This document shows positions 23,160-34,800 of a DNA stretch of 64,000 nt, one piece after another (the first letter of the stretch is position 1; each line of letters starts with the position of its first letter). Below the pieces are notes generated by a model. The model saw nothing but the letters and a program-made list of their open reading frames with translations. It did no database searches and had not been told where the DNA came from. The position numbers and the translations under genes are program-made. This DNA comes from Myotis daubentonii (Eukaryota > Chordata > Mammalia > Chiroptera > Vespertilionidae): the NCBI RefSeq assembly GCF_963259705.1, contig NC_081850.1:40323167-40387166 (forward strand). Reading direction: 5' to 3'.

Positions 23160-24035
23160 TGGTTCAAGAGAATGAGAACATGTCACAGACTTGGAGAAAA
23201 TATTTGCATAACACACATCTGATACAAATATTGCCCAAAAATATAGAAAGAAATCAAGAAAACAAACTTAATTAAAAAAAAGGGCCAAAGACCTTGCCTG
23301 ACAACTCACCAAGCAATATATACAGGTGGTAAATAGGAATATGAAAAGATGCTCCATATTATGTCATTGGAGAAACACAAATTAAAACGACACCACTTAA
23401 CATCACTTGGTGTTTACCCAAAGGATTTAAAAACTTACTTCCACACAAAACTTACACACCAATGTTAACAGCAACTTTATTCATAATTGCCAAAATCTGA
23501 AAGCAACCAAGATGTGCATCAGTAGGATAAACTATGGCACAACCAGACAATAGATTATTCAGCACTAAGAGAAATAAGCCATCCAACCATAAAAACATGA
23601 AAGAAACCTGTGCATTTTACTAAAAAAAGAAAAAAAACCCCAATCTGAAAAGGTTACATACTATATGATTCCAACCATGACATTTTGGAAAAGGCAGAAT
23701 ATGGACAATAAAAATAATTGCCAGGGATTGGGGTAGGGTGTAGGCAGCAGTGGATTCTATGGGGAGTGAAAATACTAATACAATAGGTACATATCACTCA
23801 TTATACACTGGTCCACAGAATGTACAACAACAGTGAACTTGTAAACAATGGACTGTGAGTGATTATGAGTCAATGTAGGTTCATCGGTTTTAGCAAATGT
23901 ACCACTCCTGTGGGAGATGTTAAATGGGGGGGGCTATACATGTGTGGAAGGGAGAAGGTTAATCTCTTCACTTTCCTACCAAATTTACTGTGAACCTAGA
24001 ACTGCTCTAAAAAAACTCGTCACAAATTTAATAGG
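23160..24035 (+). mobile_element. Ancient mammalian L1 3' end
   Basis: It contains, in order, 'cttggagaaaatatttgcataacac', 'gagaaacacaaattaaaacgac', 'caactttattcataattgcc', 'gtagggtgtaggcagcagtggattc' and 'tttactgtgaacctagaactgctctaaaaaa'. Many frame breaks; an L1M type. Confidence 0.85.
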
Positions 24036-24039
24036 GAAT

Positions 24040-25380
24040 ATTTACTATATGCCAGGCAGTTACCATCCTTATTTACAGATGAAAAAACTAGTTCCAGGAT
24101 TCATCACCCTCTTAACCACACACTACTTGAGTTCTTTCCAAATTGATTCACTATGGGAAGCCCACCTCAAATCCGAAAACCAAGGGCTATTTTTACAGAT
24201 TAAAGCCCCCTACAGAATAGATTTGACAAAAGGCATAGCCCAAGATCATATAGCTAATTCATGTCATGGTTTGTCCTAGCATTTTTGAAGGTTATGCAGC
24301 TATCTTTGAGAAATACAGTAACACTTAAAATGCTTAGTATCTCAGTGTACATTCCAAAGTTAAATCCCCTTTTTAGGCTTGCTTAAGAAACATTCAAATT
24401 TGAATACAAGTTTACATAGAATTGAATCTTCCTAGCTGCCTTACACACTTGGGTTTCCTTTCCCCCAATTGATGCTTCTGACAAATTAAATCCTGTAAGA
24501 TCAAATCTGTCCTCAATGTTTCTTATAAAAAATGATTTTGCAAACATTTATTCAATGACCTTTATAGACCAATGAAGTCCAAAAGTCAATCACCTTCCCA
24601 TGTCTTCTTTATCCCCCACATACCACATCGATATCAAAATCTTAAGTAAATGTTGACAAGAGGTAGCAGTGAGAGGGGGAAGTCGTATTTTTAAACCTTA
24701 ATTGTCACTCAACTGTGATTCTTCAGTATCCTTCATATTTCAGGAGATACTATCCTTATCTGTCATAGGCTTCTATTTTCAAAAGTATTTACACCCAAAG
24801 AACTGTGACAAGTAACAGTGAGCCAGGATAAGAATTTCTATTTCAAACTCCATTACTGAAAAGCCATGGTTGTCCTTGGCTTCAGTTACCCCCTGGGCAA
24901 AGTTAGAATATGTAACTGTCTTATTATCTCTTATGACACCTTCAAAGAGCAAACTCATGGATCCATCTCTACATTAGAACCATACCCCAAAACAAGTAAA
25001 ACAAAACTATACCTGTTTTTGTACAAATTGTCATGCCTAAAGTGTTATCTATAAAATAAAGAAAAAAGGGGGGAGGGTAACAGACCATAATTGTTCAAAT
25101 TTCATTCCTTTTTCTTAAGTGCTAAGACTTTTAAGATCCTAAAATAGCCTAATCATTTCTTCAAAAACAGTTGTTGCCTATTATGTACCATACTTTTAAT
25201 TTTACAAAACTCATCTCATGGTTTTCACCTGAACATGTTGAGAAGGCAATGAAAAAAAGAAACTTACAACAGCCATGAAGTCTACATATACAACTAAAAA
25301 GTTGAATTTGAAACATTTTCTAATCACCCCCCCTATAGGATTTCTAACTATGGCTTAAAAACCCAATGAACAAGTGGAAG
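24040..25380. other. Intergenic stretch just downstream of ZFAND5
   Basis: AT-rich, with a MIR/L2-like phrase near 24040-24110. No convincing gene. It contains no young transposon. Confidence 0.45.
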
Positions 25381-25399
25381 TTTCCCTCTGTACATGGCT

Positions 25400-25405
25400 T
25401 TTATT
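25400..25405 (-). terminator. Distal polyadenylation signal AATAAA for ZFAND5
   Basis: The plus strand reads TTTATT here, so the ZFAND5 strand has a canonical AATAAA about 1.47 kb after the stop codon. It is the last canonical signal before the sequence loses its uniform UTR-like character. Confidence 0.5.
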
Positions 25406-26648
25406 ATTTACATAATACAATATAGCATCAATGCTGGGTAGCATGATTATGTGCAATACATAAATATGAACTATCTGTACACATCTGCAAATCTAACTCA
25501 GAACTAAGGTACAAAGATTTGAAAGCAAAATTGAGTGCTTTAAGAACAAAAGTAAAACTAAGACTGAACACTGCAATAAATCAGAAGTAGTGCCTCGTGT
25601 ACATACTTAACTATTTACAGATGAAAACAGGCATTACCACAACACTAATCTAACTATACTCATTTATATATAAAAAACACAAGTTTCATATATCACAGAA
25701 AACCTTCCATTATAACACAGAAGTGATATTACCAGACAAGCATCAATGAAGTATACTGCCTCTTCTAGTTGTTATTGTACAATGCTGTAAATAATGCAGC
25801 CCATGCAACACACCCAAGAACACTAGTCCTATACCCAAGTACAATTAATATGATAAAGCAGCCCTCTGCAAGTGGTGCTGGATACCACTAAGAAGTCTAC
25901 TGCAGCCATGTTGGTTATGATTTTCCATGCAGAAGGGTACAGTTACATTAACTGAAGTCTTTTAAAAAAGCTCTAAACATTCTTTCTTCAACCAAAACAT
26001 TCAACAAAAGATGCACATGAAAAATTAACTGTTCAGATACCTTTGCAACTTAAAATTCAGATGCATGTTACTCAACAGAGCTGCTGTATGTGAAAACCAA
26101 ATGCAGAGTTTTAATTTCTTCTTGTAAACAAATTAATCCTAGTGCAGTTCTGTGCTACACATTTTTAGCTATGAGTAAGTAATGCAGACATCTTCTGGTG
26201 CAGGTCAACAATAAGCTTCAAAGATAGCTCCAGACCCTGTTGCTTGATGGTTTTACTCATAACCAGTTGCAATGTTTACCTTTCACAGAATGTCTTTGCC
26301 AGCTTTTAGGCCAATTAGCCATGCTTATATATGGCATCAAATACTGGTTTCATGGAAAGTTCTGATCCTCTTTTATCACCTTCTTCCTGCTTCCAAAGAA
26401 CATGTTGTGAAAATTAACAGTGAAGTTTAACTATGGTAGAAGTAGACTGCCAGTCCTTTTCTGGTGTACCATTTTTTTTAGAAAAATACAGGCACATAAC
26501 ACTAGCCAAAGATTATACCTTGATACATTCCCAAGAGGCAGATATGCTGCAAACATGCAGAGATTTCATGTTTTGTTTGGCACGTGGGAGCTAAATTTTG
26601 TCCCTGTTATCTGTGAAATTCAATTTGATATGCAGATTTCCATCCAAT

Positions 26649-26654
26649 TTTATT
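26649..26654 (-). terminator. Proximal polyadenylation signal AATAAA for ZFAND5
   Basis: A canonical AATAAA on the minus strand lies about 220 nt after the stop codon. Its use would give a short 3' UTR. Use is inferred only. Confidence 0.35.
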
Positions 26655-26871
26655 CAAGGGAGGGCATATACATTTTGGAGGGCTGTATCTATCCAATTCT
26701 GCCTGTAACAAACACCCAAACATCCTAAAATATCAATTATAAGACAGACAAGTAGTATAAAGTAAAACTCTGGAGAACATCAAAGGAAAATGGCCATGCA
26801 TCTGCTCTTTAATGTTTTCCTACGATATATTAAAATAAAAACAAAGTTTCAGTCTCTTCACAAGTAGTAAT

Positions 26872-27020
26872 TTATATTCTCTGGATTTTTTCAGCCACAA
26901 CAACTGGATTCTCTTTTCTGATTTTTGCTGCAGCTTCTGCTTTGTAATCATACGGACAGTTGTGCTTGTCAGAGTAACGGTGAAGTCCACAAAACAAATT
27001 TCCACATCGGCAGTCAAACC
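26872..27020 (-). CDS. ZFAND5: ZFAND5 coding exon 5 (rest of AN1 finger, stop codon)
   Basis: The acceptor is TGTACAG|GGTTTGAC. It encodes 48 residues from Phe166 to Ile213: the remaining AN1 ligands (Cys168, Cys170, Cys175, His178, His184, Cys186), then a basic/hydrophobic tail ending EKIQRI. The TAA stop is at 26874-26872, followed directly by the 3' UTR. Confidence 0.97.
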
Positions 27021-29292
27021 CTGTACACACAAGAGGAAGCAGAGTCACTTGGGAACTTGTAGTAATTAAAAGGAAAAGAAAAAAGACTTACTCACTATAG
27101 AAAAGGAACCCTCTTTCATGGCTCTTTGCAACAAGACAAAGTCTGTCACTTCAAATTGTGAAACAGCTTTTAAACCACCTTTGACATGGTGAGAAATTCA
27201 AGTAACTATTCTTCCACAAACTCCCATAGATATCACACAGGGTAGAAATTACACAGGCTCTGGAATCAGAATGACCTGGATTTAAATCCTCCTTCTACTG
27301 TATGTTAACTAGGTAGTTTCATGTGAAAACAAGACAACCAATTAAAGAAAACTAAAAAGTATCTAGAATATTTTGTACCTGGCTCAAAGTAGGCACTATT
27401 TAGTTCCACTTCCTTTTTCACGGGAGAACAAAGGAAAGAATCAAAAGGAACGTATTTTTATCAATCCAATAAAGGAAAGTAATTCATAAGGCCTCAAGTT
27501 AAAGGATTTCATGTGATTAGGGAGACAAATGGAAATCAAACTAAACTTCCTTCCATTATCCCCCTTTGTAGTCCATTCCAGAAGCTTTCTATTACTGAAA
27601 GTTGGGATCCTGAAATTTCCCAATAATTATTTTGCCGTTAAAACAAGTGCTTTATTATCTTATTTTAGAAGATCTGGAAGATTTTATTTTATGTGTTAAG
27701 ACCAATCAGCCCCTTATGAAGAGACCAGGAGCTCCTTGTTGAACCCTAGCTGTAAAATATAGAGTCTATTATATTGTTTAATACCTGTAAGGCCAACTTT
27801 CTTTCTGCACATGAAACATCTATTCTTCTTTGGTTTGGGTAACTCAGGAGCTTTTTCTTCACTTTGAGAAGTACTAGGTTGAGAAACTGATGAACTGGGC
27901 TGAGTAACAACTGAAAAACAAGGGTACAAATTAGAAATTTGTCAAGAGTTCACTGACTGCTAATTAACCAATTAGCTAAGCTGAAAAAAATAAACACACC
28001 TATGACTTTTTACTTTTATATCAGAACTTTCAAATATAAGAATTTCTTGCCAATCAAAATACTACTTGTTCAGCTAAATTTTATAAAATTATCACCCCAC
28101 TCAAATTCCTTTTAAACTCCTCTAAGCAGCTAGTACTAAGAAACAAAACCCCAATTCTAAAAGTTTTTAAAGACCTAAGAGATGTTGGCCACATGCTGTT
28201 TTTCCATGTTGCAATTGCCTACATATAAACGTCTTAATTAGGGCTGCTGAAATTCATTACTACTAAGTAAATAAAGTTAGCAACTTCTGAGGTACTTGAC
28301 TATAAAAATGTCCATTTGGTTTTAGACTTACAGGAAAAAGATTGTGTAGGTAAAACCAGTAAATTTTGACAAGTGAAGCCCAAATCATTAATCACTATCT
28401 TCTGATCCTAAAATGTCACAATAATTATTTTGCCATTATAATAAGTGTTTTAGTGTCTTCTTCAGTAGATCTGGAAGATTTCTTTTTTAAGTTTTTTTTG
28501 AAAGATTAGCAAACATTGTCTTTAGGACAACATAAGTACTTGTGCAGTTTTGACTTTAGACTGTTAAGGATTTTATAGACAAAACTAAAAAAATTTTTTA
28601 TTTTCATTAAAAGTCCACTTGTCTACATGAAATCAACAGAATTTGTCAGTATGAAGGTAAAACTGCAGATTACTGGAGTTAAGCCCATATTACCACCACT
28701 AGTCATTTACCAAATCTAATTATACTTTTATAAAATTCATCTACATTAGAAGCACTGTAAACTGAGTTTTAATATTAATCCAAACCCCAACAATAGCAAA
28801 TTAATGTATGCGATGCTAAAATTACTGCCTAAATAGGCCAGCACCAATGCTAGTAGCAGTAAGTCCAAACTCTAGAGACAAGCCAATTGGTGCAACTTAT
28901 TCTAAAAATTCTCCCCAAATTCATAACTCATTTGCATTAGTAATTTATTCAGTGAGATTAATAGATTAACAGAATATTCCACCTATTACTTATTCCTAAC
29001 AATCTACTATGACAACCTCAATATAATTTTTCCTGATGGTATGACAATAGTTTGGGGGAGGGGAAGAGTGATAGCCATTTCCTTGGCCACACCTGAAAAC
29101 TAAACAGTGGTTCTGTAAAGATAAGGAGGGGTTTAAAAAAGAAAAAAAGATAGAAAAAGGCAGAGAAACCGTGAACTACAGAATTCCTACGAAGAGAGAA
29201 TAAATGCAGAGACTAGCTACAGATCTAACCCAGAAGAGTACTGTTTCAAGGCCAGACTAATTTGTTTAAAACACATCCCCCCGCCTTAAAAG

Positions 29293-29346
<54 letters not shown>

Positions 29347-31878
29347 TTGGTCTGCTTTTTCAGAAGGATGGAACTCATTTCAAAATATCAAATATGGCCG
29401 AAACCAGTTTGGCTCAGTGGATAGAGCATCGGCTTGCAGACTGAAAGGTCCCAGGTTCGATTCCAGTCAAGGGCATGTACCTGGGTTGTGGGCACATCCC
29501 CAGAAGGAGATGTGCAGGAGGCAGCTGATCGATGTTTCTCTCTCATCGATGTTTCTAACACTCTCTCTCTCTCCCTTCCTCTCTGTAAAATATCAATAAA
29601 ATATATTTTTTTAAAAAAATATCAAATATGGATTCACTTGCCCAACTTATAAATTTTCACCTTAACTTTATAAATTAAGATTGACGTAGTTCACATAAAC
29701 TTGTGATGTTAGAAAAAGCTAGCCTACAAAACAGATTATGTATCCACTGACATTATTTCCATACAATAAATTTTATATTGTGTTCAATCAACACTACTAG
29801 GAAATAATGAATTGATAAAAAATGAAATAAGTGAAATGTTATATACATAGATTCTTGTTCTAGGCCTAGCACAGGTAATTCACACAAGTCAGTCTTCTGG
29901 CTAATACATTTAGAGTACTCATGGTTGCTGTATAAGTTAAGCACTGACTTAAAATCACTAAAGAAAACAAAAAATGCCTTTCCATACTGCGTTTTAAACT
30001 CTCACAAAATATGGGATCCTACACCTCAATTTGAAAGTTTTATGTTTAATATGTTCTATTGCTTGAGTATTTTCTACAATATTGACAATATCAAGACTGA
30101 ATAGCTGTTTTTGACCTAAAATTTTCCAGCTTTGAAATTAAATCTACATAATTTTTTCCAAGTTTATGAACAATGACTTCTCTAATGATTTAGATACTTT
30201 TAAAATATGACAGTAATACATTATTTTAAGTTCATTAAATTCTTAATGTTACTGGTGTGGGGGATGGTGGGGGGTGGGCCGAGAATAAAGAAGAGAATAG
30301 AATGACTATTTTATACTCTCTAAAGAGAGTGGTTCTTGCTTGGCCTGTATTTTTTGGCTCTCTCCCTCTTTGGTCCTTCAATGGGAAGGAACAAATCCCC
30401 CCACCAACCCTATCTCACACTACCGAGTCCAGAACTGAACTAGTATTAAACAAAAAGCATACCTGGCTCTGACACCTCTGTTTTCGGGGTAGTTATTTTG
30501 TCCTCTCTTGAAATGCTCATTTCTGTCATTTGCTGAGTTACAGGCAAGGCAGCCACAGGCACATTTCTATTTGAGTTCAAGCAAACATTTTTAAAGATGT
30601 TAAGGGTACTTCTTCGTGAGGTAAGTTGTCAGTTCAACTTCAAATTATATATTATTTCCAACATATTCAAATGGAGCTAAATAATCTAAAATTTTAAAAT
30701 ACTGGATGCTCAGCAAAAATGGTTGAGAATAAAGCAAGCAATTTGATAAATAGCTCATTTCAAGGCTGCATATCTGTATAAGTCACAATGTTTTATTTTA
30801 GTCAACTAAGAATTTTTAGCTGTGCCTGTAATCTGTTTAAGGGCAAAAGGGGGCAGTTTTGCCAAAATGCCTTGTGTGGCATTACACTAGTCTGCAGAGC
30901 CTCACGCCTACAACTTCTAAACCTCAATTACAAGGAAATAAAAGCACAGCATTCTCAACACAGCATCCTTGGTGGTGGTATAGAGTGCGTTATAATATAC
31001 ATCTTTACTCAATGACCTACAACAAGATCATACATTAAGAGATTTTGAAATCCCTGACTGTGCAACAGATGCAAAGCCAAGGGCATTTGATATATTAATA
31101 TCCTTATATATGAACACATAATTATAATTGTATGGATAGCACAGATATCTTCATTTCCTCCTATTACCATAAAAACTCTGAAATGCTCAATCTTACCTTG
31201 ATTTTTCAGATGTGCTGCCAGCAGCACCTTCACAGTTGTTTAAACTAGTGTCTGCTCTTTGCACAGATGCAGAATCTGAGGTAGGACTGTTGGAACCACT
31301 AGCTGTCCCTATTTAAAAAAAAGAATTTGTAAGAAACAAAGCAATACTATACTCAGTATCAAGACTATTAATAAGTAACAAATACTTGCATTTAATTAAG
31401 TTAGTGATTTAAGCATTTTCATTGTGCTGCAGATTCCTACACTTGAGTATCCAAAAAATATATTAAAAAGCCACATCCAGTGAATACAAGTATGAAACAA
31501 AATCTCAAAAAGGAAAATGAAAAAGCTAGTCAAGATGCTTGTTGACAGTCACTCATTCCTGATGTAGTTATACCAAGTACTTGGGCTGTTGTTTTAATTT
31601 CAAGCTTTTCTCAGGTCTTCTCTCTTTGGGCTTTCAGCACTGATTCTTGGTCTTAAGCCCCAATTCTTGGCTCTATGTTTTCTGTTCACCAATTCTTCAA
31701 ATGGGTTTTTCCTTGGAAACAACTTACCCATTGGGCTCATTCTGCCACTATTCTGCTGCCTCTGAAGATGCTCTTTGTAGCAAACAGAACACATTCCATT
31801 TGTCCTAGGATTCCCATAAAAGCCACATCCTGTACTACACAGCATGGGCCCTGGGGTCTGGTTAGTCTCCTGAGCCAT
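26872..31878 (-). CDS. ZFAND5: ZFAND5 coding sequence, AN1-type zinc finger protein 5 (five exons)
   Basis: The joined exons 31878-31728, 31308-31197, 30566-30463, 27910-27785 and 27020-26872 total 642 nt (213 residues plus TAA). Every junction is GT-AG; intron phases are 1, 2, 1, 1. Residues 10-40 form an A20 zinc finger with Cys14, Cys18, Cys30 and Cys33. Residues 154-186 form an AN1 finger with Cys154, Cys157, Cys168, Cys170, Cys175, His178, His184 and Cys186. The middle is a Ser/Thr/Pro-rich linker. In mammals ZFAND5 binds ubiquitin chains through A20 and the 26S proteasome through its C-terminal part. It stimulates proteasomal degradation, is induced in muscle atrophy, and has been reported to dampen NF-kB signalling. 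The start ATG has A at -3 and G at +4. No frameshift or lost zinc ligand was seen, so the gene looks functional. ZFAND6 is the close paralogue, but the linker wording matches ZFAND5. Confidence 0.97.
27605..27692. repeat. Intronic repeat, copy 1
   Basis: It shares GATCCTGAAATTTCCCAATA, ATAATTATTTTGCCGTTA and AGATCTGGAAGATTT in the same order with 28404-28490, with scattered differences. It lies in the intron between ZFAND5 coding exons 4 and 5. Confidence 0.65.
27785..27910 (-). CDS. ZFAND5: ZFAND5 coding exon 4 (start of AN1 finger)
   Basis: The acceptor is TTTTCAG|TTGTTAC and the donor is CTTACAG|GTATTA. It encodes the acidic/Lys-rich stretch [15 protein letters not shown] and the first zinc ligands of AN1 (Cys154, Cys157). 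The linker reads QPSSSVSQ; as I recall the human sequence, the middle Ser is Pro there, a conservative difference in a disordered region. Confidence 0.96.
28404..28492. repeat. Intronic repeat, copy 2
   Basis: The counterpart of 27605-27692 in the same orientation (AATAATTATTTTGCCATTA, GTAGATCTGGAAGATTTC). It lies in the intron between ZFAND5 coding exons 3 and 4. Confidence 0.65.
29295..29345. repeat. (AC)n microsatellite
   Basis: A perfect AC run in the third coding intron of ZFAND5. Confidence 0.98.
29398..29615 (+). mobile_element. Ves SINE in a ZFAND5 intron, 16-bp target duplication
   Basis: AAAATATCAAATATGG flanks it at 29382-29397 and 29616-29631. It is antisense to ZFAND5 and belongs to the CAGTTTGGCTCAGTGGATAG group, like those at 22156 and 61424. 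Confidence 0.96.
30463..30566 (-). CDS. ZFAND5: ZFAND5 coding exon 3 (linker)
   Basis: The acceptor is CAAATAG|AAATGTG and the donor is GAGCCAG|GTATGC. It encodes a linker segment starting [13 protein letters not shown] and ending TEVSEP. No domain is known for this part. The 5' end joins in phase 2 and the 3' end in phase 1. Confidence 0.95.
31197..31308 (-). CDS. ZFAND5: ZFAND5 coding exon 2 (linker)
   Basis: The acceptor is AAATAG|GGACAGC and the donor is TCAAG|GTAAGA. It completes codon 51 as Gly and continues into [14 protein letters not shown], a Ser/Thr-rich linker typical of ZFAND5. It ends in phase 2. Confidence 0.95.
31728..31878 (-). CDS. ZFAND5: ZFAND5 coding exon 1 (start codon and A20 finger)
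   Basis: It encodes residues 1-50 and the first base of codon 51. The whole A20 zinc finger (CxxxC...CxxC) lies in this exon. The donor ATGG|GTAAGTT falls at 31727. The exon also carries a few bases of 5' UTR up to a tandem acceptor TAGCAG, so it starts at 31887 or 31884. Reading through the donor gives a spurious longer frame that ends at 31600. Confidence 0.97.
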
Positions 31879-31887
31879 ATTTTTCTG

Positions 31888-34800
31888 CTATAAAGAAAAC
31901 AAAAACAAAATTTTAGAAACTAGCATTTAACCAAAATAAAATCACTAAGTTAGTATATGATGGCCCCTAGTTTTTCTAAACATCAAGTCTATTTCTGTCT
32001 ATTTAATTCCAAATTAAAAAAAGTAGGGCAAGAAAAGTATGAATATTTTGCTGCCTTTATAAAACAAAAGGCATGAAAGGAATTGTTTTATAATAAAGCT
32101 TAATAAATAATGACCTATAATGACTTCACATATAATGGTAGGGCAAAAAGAGTCTACATTTAAACATTAAAATGCTATTATTTCACTTTTTCAATTTCGG
32201 AAAAGGTTACTCTGCCTGATACCACAACTACACTTAAATCAATTTAGGCAACTGATATCCAAGTTCCTTTCTGCTCTCCTGCACATTGGTTAAAAATATT
32301 TCAAATGAAACTTGCAAATGGGAAAAGCCTACAATCTTAATTATTGACACTTGAGATCTACTAGTGGTTCTCATCTGAACATACTTGGTGGGCCCAACTA
32401 TTAATCCAACAATTCTGCTACAGGGCTGACTGTAGTCAACTAGTAATTAAACAATTCTGCCGACTGAAATGAGAGCTGGTAGATGACCTAGCCTTTCCTG
32501 TTACCTTGGAATCAACAAGTGAAGCTCTTAAGAATTCAGGGGGTCAGCTGCTTATGCTTTTTATGTTCTACATCCGAGGTGTGAAATCTGGGTCTGAGTA
32601 CTTTTAAAGTCAGTGCCTAGAAATCTGCAATGCTCAAATGATCAGCCATAGATTTCTCAGGCAAAGACTAGCTCTTGAAACTTAACAAGTGCCTGTCTTC
32701 TTCATACCAGAAAATGAAATCTTTTCAAGCTCAATTCAATAAGGCAAAGAAAGTAAAGCAATATAAACACACAACCTTTAGTAATAGTTAATGCTAGGTT
32801 ACCAGAAAAAACTTTATACAGAAAGCACACTCTTGCTTTTGCACAAGTCTTATTAAAATTAGCACAAATATATAAAAAAATTAAAAATTAGCACAAATAT
32901 TTTGCCATATTTAGTGAATTTTCCTGAGTTAAGAGAAAAACACACACTATTAATATGTATGAATGTACAAAGCATACTTAACATTTTATAAAAAAAAAAA
33001 ACAACCCACCACAGATCATTTACTCTAACTTGTCACTCATTTAAATGTACCTTACTGTTGATAATAAGATCACTTATGATTTATTAAGTTACGAACATTT
33101 CAAATAAGTGCAGGAAAGTACTTCAAGTTATAGCTTGCCATCTTCTGGAATTTTATATGGCTTTTTCCAACTACCACTTCTAGAATAAACTCTTTAGGGA
33201 AATATTACAAACAATGTCTTAATTATTAGCAATTTTTATTAACAAAATTATTTTTAAAAAGGGTGGAAGAGGAATAAAATTCTCTGACCTGGCTGAAACC
33301 TGACAATTATACCCCTAGTTAAATAATAGTAACCTTTACTTTTGTTAGCAAAAAGACACCATTTTCAACCTTAAAAATATTTCAAGCCAATCAAGCTTGT
33401 ATGGAGAGTGACCAAGATCCTCAATTTACTTCAGACAACAGTATTAATTTAGGTGACACTGCCTCTTTAAATAGTAAGTGGAATTTAGCTGACTCATTTT
33501 GGAGCAGAGTAGTGTAAACATTTCAAAATCCCTTATGAAGTTTAATAAACACTTTCAGTTGTGTTTGTTTTTTTTTGAGCATATGTGCAAAAAATGCTTC
33601 AACTAATAAATTATGTATTTATTTGCATGCCCTCTACCCAAAATGTATGAAGCTTTATCCTAAAAAAACAAGTTGGGCCATTCCTTGAACCCAGTTTAAG
33701 AATTATGCTAGCTCACTTTCTATACAAACTTGCAGTGTCATCTGATAGTGGCTTTAAAAGCAAATAGGCCTAAATTTGAGCCAACAAACATTAATATTTG
33801 TCAATCTGATTCTTAAAATCTTTTTTATGTAAATAAAATGGGGGGGGAGAATCTCATCCAATGATTTCATCCACTTAGACATGCAAAGTATTCCACCTCT
33901 CCTTCAGAAAGCACAAAACACATCTACCTTCAATTCACTATAGTCTTCAACTCTGAGACAACAGGGTATGTCTTCTAGATGGCTTCTCATCTTGTAGACT
34001 ATTTCCCCCTAGAAAGCCAGCTTTTAAATGCCATCACATGTGCACAGCTTGCCTTAATATTTCTCAGGAGCTTAGATCACATGGGCGGCGCTTCAGCCTG
34101 TCACAAGGCTGCAATGTGACAGGCTGAGCTGGATGGAGGATCTCACATAAAGCCTAGTCAACAGGGGCCTCTGAAATCAGCTTCTATTTATATCCCAGAG
34201 CCTGCCAACTCCTACACAACCCCAAAACCTAAGGATGCAGCCTTCACACATCTAATATAATAAGAAAACAAAACAAAAAGATCCCATTTAGGCTGCTATA
34301 GTTTTTCTCTAATATAGGGAGGGTTAGCGAACAATCTCAAATTCAATCTAGAAGATGCAAGCAGGCATCATTAATCACTCTGAAGCCAAAATGGTCAGGG
34401 TTGTTTATAAAAACCAAGCACAGTGGAGAGAGCATCAAGGCAGAAAGAATACTTATGTTTAATGGTATTTTTTTTTGGGGGGGGGAGTAGGGGGAGTGCC
34501 ATAAGGTACTATGGTTTCCTCCTACTTGGCAATGTTTTAGAAAAATACAGTACCACTACTTAGTACCTTTAAAGTTGATAGAAACTTGAGCATTATGCAT
34601 CAGCTCTATCACGTATAAGTGAAATTTATTTTTCTTGTTTTGGCTTCTAATCCATAGCTTCAAAAAACTAACAAAACTCCAAAACCTGGCACGCAACTGA
34701 AACTCTCCAGCCTCAAATGTAATTAAAAAAAACAAAACACAAAACAAAAACCAAAAAACTGCAAGAAATCTATAGAATTTAGACACGGTACAAGATGTTA

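Larger units (their letters stand above)
25380..26871 (-). other. ZFAND5: ZFAND5 3' UTR (probable)
   Basis: This AT-rich stretch of about 1.5 kb follows the stop codon and contains no recognisable transposon. On the minus strand an AATAAA at 25400-25405 would place the poly(A) site near 25380. A proximal AATAAA lies at 26649-26654 and an ATTAAA at 26806-26811. The end is inferred, not proven. Confidence 0.6.

Noticed and set aside
26820..27032. A 70-codon minus-strand frame over ZFAND5 exon 5
   Set aside because: It is a shadow frame; the true frame carries the AN1 zinc ligands and the EKIQRI end.
31600..31727. Extension of the first ZFAND5 coding exon into the frame ending RKA
   Set aside because: It reads through a canonical GTAAGT donor; the spliced product restores the known linker.
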